Below are positions 1-6,766 of a stretch of 8,158 nucleotides of DNA, piece after piece. The first letter of the stretch is position 1. Each line of letters opens with the position of its first letter. The position numbers and the translations under genes are program-made. Location: the NCBI GenBank assembly GCA_937910975.1, contig CALEMZ010000277.1, positions 1 through 8,158 on the forward strand. The letters are read 5' to 3'. The stretch is from an uncultured Pseudorhodobacter sp. GTDB lineage: Bacteria; Pseudomonadota; Alphaproteobacteria; Rhodobacterales; Rhodobacteraceae. Under the pieces are notes generated by a model, which was not told the origin of the DNA, made no database searches, and saw only the letters and a list, made by a program, of their open reading frames with translations.

Positions 1-20
1 AAACAAGGACTTGCAGTCCT

Positions 21-75
21 ACATCGGCATAATCCGGACATCGGCATAATGGACGTTATGCCGACATCGGCATAA
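21..75. repeat. Array of three 12-base repeats with a perfect palindrome
   Basis: The 12-mer ACATCGGCATAA occurs at 21-32, 38-49 and 64-75. Just before the third copy the complement TTATGCCGA occurs (56-64), so 56-75 is a perfect inverted repeat with 9-base arms and a 2-base centre. A further inverted repeat, AGGACT/AGTCCT with a 3-base loop, lies at 6-20. Spacing between copies is irregular (17 and 26 bases), which argues against a CRISPR or simple tandem repeat. The array stops within about 5 bases of where recombinase homology begins. Clustered palindromic copies look like recombinase or transposase binding sites at the end of a mobile element. That role is inference; the repeats themselves are seen directly. 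Confidence 0.75.
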
Positions 76-247
76 GGCACATTCTGGTCGCAGGACATTC
101 ATCACAAACGCTGCACGGCAGATCACAACAGTCGGTGGGTCCCTTAGGGATGTGCAGATGCTCGCCGGTCACTCATCTCTGGCTGTCACCCAGCGCTACA
201 TCGAGGGTGACAGCGACGCACGGCGGAAGGTCGTTGATTTGGTTTGA
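76..247 (+). pseudogene. Tyrosine recombinase (phage integrase family), C-terminal remnant
   Basis: The frame ending at the TGA at 245-247 encodes the C-terminal catalytic end of a tyrosine recombinase, the enzyme class that integrates and excises phages, islands and integrative elements. Visible motifs in order are HSGRRTF (HxxR box, codons from 80), GGSLRDVQMLAGHSS (second catalytic His), and TQRYI, whose Tyr would form the covalent bond to DNA. The tail is basic and ends in KVVDLV. Such enzymes usually have about 200 to 400 residues; only about 56 recognisable ones remain. Upstream, the same frame runs through the repeat array to a stop at 47-49 with no start codon, and the residues there do not resemble the family. 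The gene therefore appears cut at about 76-80 and should be inactive. It marks the edge of an old island or insertion. Identity as a tyrosine recombinase is fairly certain; the subfamily is not. Confidence 0.85.
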
Positions 248-385
248 AGAGTTGATTGCAGGAGTGCGCCTGGTTTAAGGAATAAGATAGCACCCTATTT
301 AACCGCTCGCATTTCGAGTAACCACGGTGAACGAGAGGCTATCGCCCGAGCAAAGTTCTTATAAGAAATTTACCCATATTAATTT

Positions 386-580
386 TTATGCCACATAGCT
401 CCCATTCACATCTCCTATGAGGATGCCCGTCATGTTAACACTCATGTCGGCGACAACGTCCTCAAGCCAAATACCTTCTTCCCCATATTCCCCAAGTAAA
501 TCTTTGATTTCACTGTCCTGACCATGGTATTGTCTATATAAATCATGGTGTTGAAGGCTACGCGAGGTTTGTTTTATGGA
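386..580 (-). other. Possible decayed or frameshifted small gene (hypothetical)
   Basis: On the minus strand a frame stays open for 64 codons between a TGA (581-583) and the TAA at 386-388. The translation is acidic and protein-like, with stretches such as EIKDLLGEYGEEGIWLEDVV and a tail ending in GSYVA. I do not recognise a family. There is no ATG, GTG or TTG in frame until near the C-terminus (DMSVNM). It is therefore either the tail of a gene broken by a frameshift or deletion, or a chance open frame. An ATG exists in another frame just upstream (near 545), which would fit a frameshift but does not prove one. Plus-strand frames over the same bases are shorter and also lack starts. Confidence 0.2.
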
Positions 581-694
581 TCACCCAGAGGGTGCGGGCT
601 CGCAGCGGGCATATCGGGTCGATTTCCTCCCGAAGTGTTGACCCATATCAAGGACTGCGACGGCTCTATTGCGTAGATTTGGGCTGGGTCGGCG

Positions 695-700
695 AAGGGG
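695..700 (+). promoter_or_regulatory. Ribosome binding site favouring the GTG start at 705
   Basis: AAGGGG ends 4 bases before the GTG at 705. The longer alternative start, a TTG at 669, has only an AAGGA about 14 bases upstream, which is too far. This favours the shorter 100-residue product for the gene that follows. Confidence 0.45.
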
Positions 701-704
701 ATCA

Positions 705-1007
705 GTGACGGCGCGTGTTGTTGGAGTTGGTGCCGGGCTTGGCGGTGTGATCGCTGTCTGTGGTCTGTACCAGATGTTTGAAGCGGCAGGTCAGTCTTTG
801 CGAAGTGTGATATTACCTCTGCAGTCTACAAGAGATGGAGTGGCAAACCCGGACCTTTCAATGCGCGATTGGTGCTGGGATCAGCAGGTCGGAAAAAGTA
901 AGGTGGATGTGGAGACTTGTGGAGGCTACAGATATGTAACGGATTCTGGTACGTTGTACAAAAGAGCGATGCATGTTGCAGAAGAACTATCTGAAAATGG
1001 CTATTAA
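705..1007 (+). CDS. Small hypothetical protein with one membrane segment
   Basis: The product is 100 residues from a GTG start preceded by AAGGGG. A TTG at 669 would give 112 residues, adding a basic N-terminal stretch, but lacks a well-placed ribosome site. Residues about 5-26 are hydrophobic and glycine-rich (GVGAGLGGVIAVCGLYQMF) and look like a single membrane anchor or uncleaved signal. The remainder is soluble, with Cys57 (in RDWCWDQQ) and Cys72 (in ETCGGYRYV) that could pair by a disulfide if the domain is periplasmic. I do not recognise the family and assign no function. The stop lies 11 bases before the next gene, whose ribosome site follows immediately, so the two are likely co-transcribed and lead into the efflux genes. 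Base composition is intermediate between the junction DNA and the operon. It may be a lineage-specific protein. Confidence 0.5.
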   Translation: MTARVVGVGAGLGGVIAVCGLYQMFEAAGQSLRSVILPLQSTRDGVANPDLSMRDWCWDQQVGKSKVDVETCGGYRYVTDSGTLYKRAMHVAEELSENGY

Positions 1008-1018
1008 AGGAGAAGACT

Positions 1019-1219
1019 ATGTCACTTGATCGTGCTGTGCTGGCTTTTGCTGGCATTATGGTGTTGGTGTCGTTGGCGCTGACCATGTGGGTTTCCCACT
1101 ATTTCGTATGGTTCACCGTCTTTATTGGTGTGAATATGCTTCAGTCAGCCTTTACCGGGTTTTGCCCGGCGGCGATGATCTTTAAGCGGCTTGGCTTCAA
1201 GCCAGGCAAGGCTTTCTGA
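1019..1219 (+). CDS. YgaP-like DUF2892 small inner-membrane protein
   Basis: The 66-residue protein is almost entirely membrane-embedded. Two hydrophobic helices lie at about residues 5-24 and 27-46, followed by the conserved-looking segment FTGFCPAAMIFKRLGF with Cys49, and a short basic C-terminus. This matches the DUF2892 domain, which in E. coli forms the C-terminal membrane part of the rhodanese YgaP. Here it stands alone without a rhodanese domain, which is common for the family. A good ribosome site (AAGGAG, 1007-1012) sits 6 bases before the ATG, supporting this start. Stand-alone members often sit near redox, sulfur or efflux genes, and their biochemical role is not established. In this operon it precedes the adaptor and pump by 67 bases. 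The family call is confident; the function is unknown. Confidence 0.85.
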   Translation: MSLDRAVLAFAGIMVLVSLALTMWVSHYFVWFTVFIGVNMLQSAFTGFCPAAMIFKRLGFKPGKAF

Positions 1220-1249
1220 CCTGCCCAATTTCGCCAGATATTGCAGGTC
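1218..1249 (+). promoter_or_regulatory. Inverted repeat between the DUF2892 gene and the adaptor gene
   Basis: GACCTGC (1218-1224) and GCAGGTC (1243-1249) form a perfect 7-base stem around an 18-base loop. It begins in the stop codon of the DUF2892 gene, and no T-run follows. It could be a weak attenuator, an mRNA processing or stability element, or an operator, and could let the two small genes and the efflux genes be expressed at different levels. It could also be chance. Confidence 0.3.
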
Positions 1250-1286
1250 GGCGACGCCGGCTGTCTCTTGAGTCTTGTAAAGTGAA

Positions 1287-2267
1287 ATGACCATGTACAA
1301 AACAATTGCCGCATTTGCAGTGATGGCCATGTTGCCGATGGGCGCTCTTGCCAAAGATTTGGTGCTGGCCCCTGTGTCGGTGACGGAATGGAAAGCGGTC
1401 TATGGCCGGATTGAGGCGCGCAGCCGTATTCCGGCCCGCGCGCGGTTGGGCGGCACACTTGTGGCGTTGGCGGTGAGCGAAGGCGATGTTGTTACGGCGG
1501 GGCAGGTTCTGGCGCAGGTGGTGGATGCCAAGATCGACTATCAGTTGGCGGCTGTTGATGCGCAATTGCAGGCGCTGGCCGCCCAGTTGGACAATGCCAA
1601 GGCCGAACTGGTGCGTGGCGAAGATTTGCTGGCGCGCGGTGTGACCACTGCACAAAGGCTGGATGCCCTGCGCACTCAGGTAGATGTTCTGGCAGGTCAG
1701 ATTGCGGCCACCGGCGCAGATCGCAAGGTGGTGGAGCAGCAAGCGCTGGAAGGGGCCGTTCTGGCTCCGATTGCGGGCCGGGTCTTATCTGTGCCGGTGG
1801 CGGCTGGCGCGGTGGTGATGCCCGGCGAAGAGGTGGCCACGATTGGTGGTGGCGGGATTTTCCTGCGCGTCGCAGTGCCGGAACGCCATGCGGCCTTTTT
1901 GCAAGAAGGGGCTACGATCAGGATTGAAACCCCTGCAGGCACCGCACAAGGTACATTGGCGCGGATTTATCCGCTGATCGAAAATGGTAGGGTGATTGCG
2001 GATGTTGATGTGCCGGATCTGCCCGAAAGCTTTATTAATGCCCGCGTCTTGGTGCGGCTGCCGGTTGACCTGCGAATGGCGCTGATGGTGCCTGCCACGG
2101 CGGTGATGACACGGACGGGCCTCGATTTTGTTGAGGTTGCCGAAGCTGAAGGCCCGGTGTTGCGCACCGTTGTTTTGGGACAGCACCAGATGGTTGATGG
2201 GGTCGGGATGATCGAAGTGCTTTCCGGCGTTGTGGCTGGCGATCGGGTTGTGATCGGGCATGAGTGA
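1287..2267 (+). CDS. RND efflux periplasmic adaptor (membrane fusion protein, HlyD/AcrA-like)
   Basis: The 326-residue protein bridges an RND pump to an outer-membrane channel. Residues 1-22 form a signal peptide ending in GALA, with likely cleavage before KDLV. There is no lipobox Cys, so unlike AcrA it is probably not lipid-anchored. The domain order fits the family: first lipoyl half at about 47-80 (RLGGTLVALAVSEGDVVTAG), an alpha-helical hairpin at 83-155 rich in Ala, Leu and Gln, second lipoyl half at 157-188 (LAPIAGRVLSVPV), beta-barrel at 192-265, and a membrane-proximal domain to the end. It is on the short side for adaptors, with a compact hairpin. No strong ribosome site precedes the ATG at 1287, and an in-frame ATG at 1293 is equally possible. 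It overlaps the pump gene by 8 bases, so translation is probably coupled. Confidence 0.9.
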   Translation: MTMYKTIAAFAVMAMLPMGALAKDLVLAPVSVTEWKAVYGRIEARSRIPARARLGGTLVALAVSEGDVVTAGQVLAQVVDAKIDYQLAAVDAQLQALAAQLDNAKAELVRGEDLLARGVTTAQRLDALRTQVDVLAGQIAATGADRKVVEQQALEGAVLAPIAGRVLSVPVAAGAVVMPGEEVATIGGGGIFLRVAVPERHAAFLQEGATIRIETPAGTAQGTLARIYPLIENGRVIADVDVPDLPESFINARVLVRLPVDLRMALMVPATAVMTRTGLDFVEVAEAEGPVLRTVVLGQHQMVDGVGMIEVLSGVVAGDRVVIGHE

Positions 2268-5200
2268 GGCACCTCCCCCCCTCAACCTCGGCATAGCCGG
2301 AAGGTTGACCCGCGCGTTCATCGCTTCTGCGCTGACACCTTTGTTTATTCTCGCGGCACTGGCCGTTGGGCTGATCGCGTTGACGTCGCTGCCACGTGAG
2401 GAGGAGCCGCAAATATCGGTTCCTTTGGTGGACATTCATGTGCCAGCCCCTGGTTTGCGAGCAGAGGATGCCGTGAAGCTGGTGACAGAACCATTGGAAG
2501 GGATCGTCAAGGGTATCGACGGAGTGGAACACGTCTATTCCTCAACCCGCGATGACATGGCAATGGTCACGGTGCGCTTCAAGGTTGGCACCTCATCGGA
2601 TGCGGCGGTGCTGCGGGTGCATGACAAATTACGCGCCAACATGGACCGGATTCCGGTAGGCATCCCCGAACCTATGGTGGTCGGGCGCGGCATCGATGAT
2701 GTGGCTATTGTATCGCTGACGCTAGCACCCAAGCCGGGCGTCGAAGGGATCAGTGCCAATGATTTGACCCGGATCGCCCGCGAATTGCGTACGCAGATCG
2801 CCAAGACCGAAGATGTCGGACTTACCTATCTGGTCGGGGAAGCGCCGGAGGTGATCCGTATTGCCCCCTCCCCAGAACGTTTGGCACTTTACGGTGTGAC
2901 GTTGCAGCAGCTTGCGCAGAAGGTGGCCAACGCCAACCGATCGCAAAACATCGGCCGGGTGCGTGATGCCGGTGACGAAATAGCGCTGGTGGTTGGCGAA
3001 ACGTTGGTGGCTCCCGCGCAGATCGCTAATCTTTTGCTGACGACCCGCGACGGGCGGCCGGTCTATGTGGCCGATGTGGCGCAGGTTACTTTTCTGGCTG
3101 ATAGCTCTGATGCGATCGTTGCCAATATCAGCCGCGGGGACAATGGGCAGCTCACGCGGACACCTGCCGTTACTTTGGCTGTTGCCAAACGCGCGGGCGC
3201 TAATGCCGTGATCGTGGCCGAAGCCATTCTGCACCGGGTCGAGGCGCTTGAGGGCAGCCTGATCCCGGAAACTATTGAGGTTATCGTTACCCGTGATTAC
3301 GGTGAAACCGCGAATGAAAAAGCCAATGAGCTTTTGTTCCATCTTGGCCTTGCCACGGTTTCGATCATTGCGCTGGTCTGGTTTGCCATAGGCTGGCGTG
3401 AGGCGGTGGTGGTCGCCATCGTGATCCCGGTGACGATTTTGCTTACGCTTTTTGCGTCTTGGGTGATGGGGTATACGCTCAACCGCGTATCGCTGTTTGC
3501 ACTGATTTTCTCCATTGGTATTTTGGTTGATGACGCGATCGTAGTGATCGAGAATATCGCCCGCCACTGGGGGATGAAGGATGGCCGCAGCCGGATCGAG
3601 GGCGCGATTGAGGCGGTGGCCGAGGTGGGCAACCCAACCATCGTTGCCACGCTGACGGTGGTGGCCGCACTTTTGCCGATGCTCTTTGTGTCGGGCCTGA
3701 TGGGCCCTTATATGAGTCCGATCCCGGCAAATGCCAGCGCCGCGATGATCTTTTCCTTCTTTGTGGCGGTGATCATTACGCCTTGGCTGATGGTCAAGGT
3801 GGCCGGTCGCGCACCGATGGCGGGACATGGCCATGACGATGCCTATGGTGGCCATCCGGGCGGACTTTTGGGCCGACTTTATGGCAAGGTAGCGCGGCCT
3901 TTGCTGGCCAGCAAAGCGCGCAGCTTGGCATTCTTGCTGATTACGGCAGTTTTGTCCTTCGGCTCTCTTGGCTTGATTTACACGGGGGACGTAACCGTCA
4001 AGCTTTTGCCTTTCGACAACAAATCTGAGCTTTCGGTGGTGATTGATCTGCCCGAGGGGGCCTCGACAGAGGCGACAGACCGGGTGGCGCAAGATGTAGC
4101 ACGTGTGGTTTTGCAACTGCCTGAGGTCATCTCGGTGCAGACCCATGCTGGCACTTCCGCACCGTTCAACTTCAACGGATTGGTGCGGCACTATTATCTG
4201 CGGGCAGAGCCGCAATTGGGTGAAGTGCAGATCACTCTTGCGCCCAAGGCTGAGCGTGACCGGCCCAGCCATGACATAGCGCTGGATATCCGCTCCCGGC
4301 TGGCGGAATTGAATTTGCCAGAAGGCACCAGCCTGAAAACGGTTGAGCCACCGCCCGGCCCGCCCGTGATGGCCACTTTGCTGGCTGAAATCTATGGCCC
4401 CGATGCCGCATCAAGGCGGGCGGCAGCGACAAAGGTGCGCGAGGCCTTTGAATCCGTACCTTTTATCGTTGATGTCGATGACAGTTTCGGCATTCAACCG
4501 CGGCGACTTCGCGCCACGATCAGCACCGACGACCTGGAATTCTTTAGTGTTAACGAAAGCGATGTGTTCGATACGTTGGCGATTTTGAATGGCGGGCGGG
4601 TTGTGGGCTATTCGCACCGCGCCGATGGCCGCCATCCGATCCCGATCGAGATTGCCCGCGCCAAAGGGGACCGGGTATTGGACGAACGGTTCCTATCCAC
4701 CCCGATTCCGGCCAATGTGCTGCCCGGCGCGCGCGGTGTGGTCGAACTGGGTGATGTGATCCAGGTGACCGAAGAGCGCGCCTCATTCCCAGTGTTTCGC
4801 CGTAACGGGCGCGACGCGGAAATGGTGACGGGCGAACTGGCTGGCGCATTCGAGGCCCCAATCTATGGCATGCTCGCCGTAAGTCAGGCACTGGACGCAA
4901 TGGAATGGGCGCCAGGCACGAAGCCGGTGATCAGCCTTTATGGCCAGCCCGAGGAGGAATCCGTAACCACGCTTTTGTGGGACGGTGAATGGGAGGTAAC
5001 CTATGTTACCTTCCGCGACATGGGCGGTGCCTTTGTGGTGGCCCTTCTGGGGATATATATCCTTGTCGTGGCGCAGTTTGGATCGTTTCGCCTACCTCTG
5101 GTGATCCTGACGCCAATTCCACTGACCTTCCTGGGCATAGTCGGGGGGCATTGGCTGTTTGGTGCGCCGTTTTCGGCCACCTCCATGATTGGCTTCATCG

Positions 5201-5481
5201 CGCTTGCCGGGATCATCGTGCGCAACTCGATCCTTTTGGTCGATTTTATTCGCCATGCCGATCCGGACGGAAAGACCCCGACAGAGATATTGATCGAGGC
5301 CGGGGCAATCCGGTTCAAGCCGATCCTGCTGACGGCGATCGCCGCGATGATCGGGGCGGTTGTGATCTTGTCGGACCCGATCTTTCAAGGGCTGGCGATT
5401 TCGCTCCTGTTTGGCCTGTTGTCTTCGACGCTGTTGACGGTGCTTGTGATCCCCGCGATCTATCGGTTGCTGAAAACCTGA
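2260..5481 (+). CDS. RND-family inner-membrane efflux pump (AcrB/HAE-like)
   Basis: The 1073-residue protein is a full-length proton-driven RND exporter, acting as a trimer in the inner membrane with its adaptor. It shows the duplicated layout. TM1 lies near 22-42, followed by a periplasmic loop opening with PREEEPQI. TM2-TM6 span about 358-517, TM7 lies near 554-575, a second periplasmic loop follows, and the last helices span about 923-1070. TM4 carries the proton-relay pair Asp424-Asp425 (GILVDDAIVVIENI). TM10 has Arg988 (AGIIVRNSILLVDF) where AcrB has Lys940. Arg1018 and Thr1025 (RFKPILLT) match AcrB Arg971 and Thr978. After TM6 a cytoplasmic loop has GHGHDD and GGH (His523, His525, His532), a possible metal-binding patch. 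The start overlaps the adaptor stop (ATGAGTGA). Lack of heavy-metal-type motifs favours organic substrates, but the substrate cannot be read from the sequence. Confidence 0.95.
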   Translation: MSEAPPPLNLGIAGRLTRAFIASALTPLFILAALAVGLIALTSLPREEEPQISVPLVDIHVPAPGLRAEDAVKLVTEPLEGIVKGIDGVEHVYSSTRDDMAMVTVRFKVGTSSDAAVLRVHDKLRANMDRIPVGIPEPMVVGRGIDDVAIVSLTLAPKPGVEGISANDLTRIARELRTQIAKTEDVGLTYLVGEAPEVIRIAPSPERLALYGVTLQQLAQKVANANRSQNIGRVRDAGDEIALVVGETLVAPAQIANLLLTTRDGRPVYVADVAQVTFLADSSDAIVANISRGDNGQLTRTPAVTLAVAKRAGANAVIVAEAILHRVEALEGSLIPETIEVIVTRDYGETANEKANELLFHLGLATVSIIALVWFAIGWREAVVVAIVIPVTILLTLFASWVMGYTLNRVSLFALIFSIGILVDDAIVVIENIARHWGMKDGRSRIEGAIEAVAEVGNPTIVATLTVVAALLPMLFVSGLMGPYMSPIPANASAAMIFSFFVAVIITPWLMVKVAGRAPMAGHGHDDAYGGHPGGLLGRLYGKVARPLLASKARSLAFLLITAVLSFGSLGLIYTGDVTVKLLPFDNKSELSVVIDLPEGASTEATDRVAQDVARVVLQLPEVISVQTHAGTSAPFNFNGLVRHYYLRAEPQLGEVQITLAPKAERDRPSHDIALDIRSRLAELNLPEGTSLKTVEPPPGPPVMATLLAEIYGPDAASRRAAATKVREAFESVPFIVDVDDSFGIQPRRLRATISTDDLEFFSVNESDVFDTLAILNGGRVVGYSHRADGRHPIPIEIARAKGDRVLDERFLSTPIPANVLPGARGVVELGDVIQVTEERASFPVFRRNGRDAEMVTGELAGAFEAPIYGMLAVSQALDAMEWAPGTKPVISLYGQPEEESVTTLLWDGEWEVTYVTFRDMGGAFVVALLGIYILVVAQFGSFRLPLVILTPIPLTFLGIVGGHWLFGAPFSATSMIGFIALAGIIVRNSILLVDFIRHADPDGKTPTEILIEAGAIRFKPILLTAIAAMIGAVVILSDPIFQGLAISLLFGLLSSTLLTVLVIPAIYRLLKT

Positions 5482-5490
5482 AAACTGCAT

Positions 5491-5533
5491 GCAAGCCTTG
5501 AACGCGGGCGATAGCCGTACGTTCAAGGCTTGC
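5491..5533. terminator. Bidirectional terminator-like hairpin between convergent genes
   Basis: GCAAGCCTTGAACG (5491-5504) and its exact complement (5520-5533) form a 14-base stem around a 15-base loop. It begins 10 bases after the pump stop and ends 10 bases before the stop of the opposing acyl-CoA dehydrogenase gene. No T-run follows on either strand, so it is not a classic intrinsic terminator. Its position and strength still suggest it ends or protects both transcripts. Confidence 0.7.
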
Positions 5534-5542
5534 GCATAACGT

Positions 5543-6766
5543 TCAGCCCGGCGCTTTCGCGCTGTGATGGGCGCGGACGAGTTTGCGGCCCAAAGCCATC
5601 ATATGCACTTGATCGGGGCCATCGGCGAGGCGGATCTGGCGGGCGTAATTGAACAGCTCGGCCAGCGGCAGATCTTCGGTTAAACCCTTGCCGCCGTGAA
5701 TCTGGATCGCGCGGTCAATCACGGTTTGGGCCATAGAGGGCGCGATGATCTTGATGGCGGAGATCAATTCCCATGCAGCTTTGGTGCCGTGCCGGTCAAT
5801 CGTGTCAGCGGTTTTGAGCGTCAGTAGACGGGCCTGTTCAATTTCGCACCAGCTGCGCGCGATGTCTTCGCGGACCGATTGATGCTCAGAGAGTTTGCGG
5901 CCAAAGGTGCGGCGATCTTCTACCCGGTCGAGCACGAGTTCCAGTGCGCGTTGCGCCCCGCCGATGAGGCGCATGCAATGGTGGATGCGACCAGGGCCAA
6001 GGCGACCCTGCGCAACCTCAAATCCGCGGCCCTCACCGAGCAAAATGTTTTCGGCAGGCACGCGGACGTTTTCAAAGGCCAGTTCTGCCTCGCCAAAAGG
6101 CGCATCGTCATAGCCGAAGGTGGTGACATGGCGAACGATGCGCAGCCCGGGCGTATCCTTGGGTACAAGAATCATGGATTGCTGGGCGTGGCGATCAGGG
6201 TTCTCCGGGTCGGTTTTTCCCATGACGATCAGCAGGGTGCAGGTGTCACGCATTGCCCCGGTCGTGTACCATTTGCGCCCGTTGATCACATAATGGTCGC
6301 CGTCACGTTGGATCGCACAACTGATGTTGGTGGCATCTGACGAGGCGACATCAGGCTCTGTCATCGCGAAGCCCGAGCGGATACGGCCCTCCAGCAATGG
6401 AACCAGCCAACGCTCTTTTTGCGCGGGCGTGCCGTAGAGCATCAGCGTTTCCATATTGCCGGTGTCAGGCGCGTTGCAGTTGAACACCTCGGGCGCCCAC
6501 CAAACGCGACCCATGATCTCAGCAAGTGGCGCATAGTCCAGATTGCTAAGATGGCCTCCATGGGCGCGGGGTTGGAACAGGTTCCACAGCCCCTCGGCAC
6601 GGGCCTTTTCCTTGAGCGCCTCCACCAGTGGCGGGGTGGCCCATTTGTTGGCTGTGGTGGCCATGTGATGGCGAAAGGCAGGTTCGGCCGGGATCACATG
6701 GGTCTGCATAAAGGCCATAAGCCGGATGGAGAGGGATTTTACCGTATCGCTGGGTTCGAAATTCAT
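5543..6766 (-). CDS. Acyl-CoA dehydrogenase, ACAD10/11-like
   Basis: The 407-residue flavoprotein should oxidise an acyl-CoA to the trans-2-enoyl-CoA, passing electrons from FAD to electron-transfer flavoprotein in the cytoplasm. Seen in order are an all-helical N-terminal domain, the FAD/substrate motif FAMTEPDVASSDATN (133-147), the middle beta domain to about 240, RGFEVAQGRLGPGRIHHCMR (247-266), FGRKLSEHQSVRE (288-300) and QIHGGKGLTED (355-365). The position of the catalytic base reads RLADGPDQVH, with Asp382 in place of the Glu found in short/medium-chain enzymes. RxGPGRIHHCMR and ADGPDxVH are typical of the ACAD10/11-like branch, members of which act on 4-hydroxyacyl or branched substrates; the substrate here is unknown. 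The length is normal for a single-domain member, with no fused kinase domain. The ATG has a GGAGG site (plus-strand 6771-6775) 4 bases upstream. It is divergent from a LysR gene that may regulate it. Confidence 0.93.
   Translation of the reverse strand: MNFEPSDTVKSLSIRLMAFMQTHVIPAEPAFRHHMATTANKWATPPLVEALKEKARAEGLWNLFQPRAHGGHLSNLDYAPLAEIMGRVWWAPEVFNCNAPDTGNMETLMLYGTPAQKERWLVPLLEGRIRSGFAMTEPDVASSDATNISCAIQRDGDHYVINGRKWYTTGAMRDTCTLLIVMGKTDPENPDRHAQQSMILVPKDTPGLRIVRHVTTFGYDDAPFGEAELAFENVRVPAENILLGEGRGFEVAQGRLGPGRIHHCMRLIGGAQRALELVLDRVEDRRTFGRKLSEHQSVREDIARSWCEIEQARLLTLKTADTIDRHGTKAAWELISAIKIIAPSMAQTVIDRAIQIHGGKGLTEDLPLAELFNYARQIRLADGPDQVHMMALGRKLVRAHHSAKAPG

Larger units (their letters stand above)
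248..704. other. AT-richer junction without a recognisable gene
   Basis: This stretch of about 450 bases separates the recombinase remnant from the efflux operon. It is visibly poorer in G+C than the genes to the right. I find no convincing protein gene on either strand apart from the doubtful frame listed at 386-580. Short symmetries present include TTCTTATAAGAA (perfect 12-base palindrome, 356-367), ACCATG/CATGGT (521-526 and 544-549) and CTCG/CGAG hairpin arms near 306-318. The promoter of the downstream operon must lie here or in the preceding sequence. A TTGACC at 638-643 resembles a -35 box, but no good -10 follows at the usual distance. The composition suggests acquired or decayed DNA. 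Confidence 0.5.

Noticed and set aside
1..75. Short open frame ending in the repeat array (stop at 73-75)
   Set aside because: It has no start in the window, and most of its residues are simply a translation of the repeats. It could be the tail of a gene to the left, but nothing supports this.
21..75. CRISPR array
   Set aside because: The repeats are only 12 bases, the gaps are 5 and 14 bases and unequal, and one copy is inverted. No cas genes are present.
337..348. Shared 12-mer CGGGCGATAGCC (minus strand here, plus strand at 5505-5516 in the terminator loop)
   Set aside because: A few 12-base matches are expected by chance between the two strands of an 8-kb window, and the flanks do not match.
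356..367. TTCTTATAAGAA palindrome as an operator
   Set aside because: It is a perfect 12-base palindrome, but AT-rich and isolated. There is no gene start nearby and no second copy.
638..670. Promoter with TTGACC at 638-643
   Set aside because: The nearest -10-like hexamer (TCTATT at 665-670) is 21 bases away, beyond the usual 16-18. The -35 match alone is not enough.
2722..4272. Long minus-strand open frame opposite the pump gene
   Set aside because: Its translation is rich in His, Arg and Gln with no domain pattern, typical of a shadow of a GC-rich coding strand. The plus strand there is an unmistakable RND pump.
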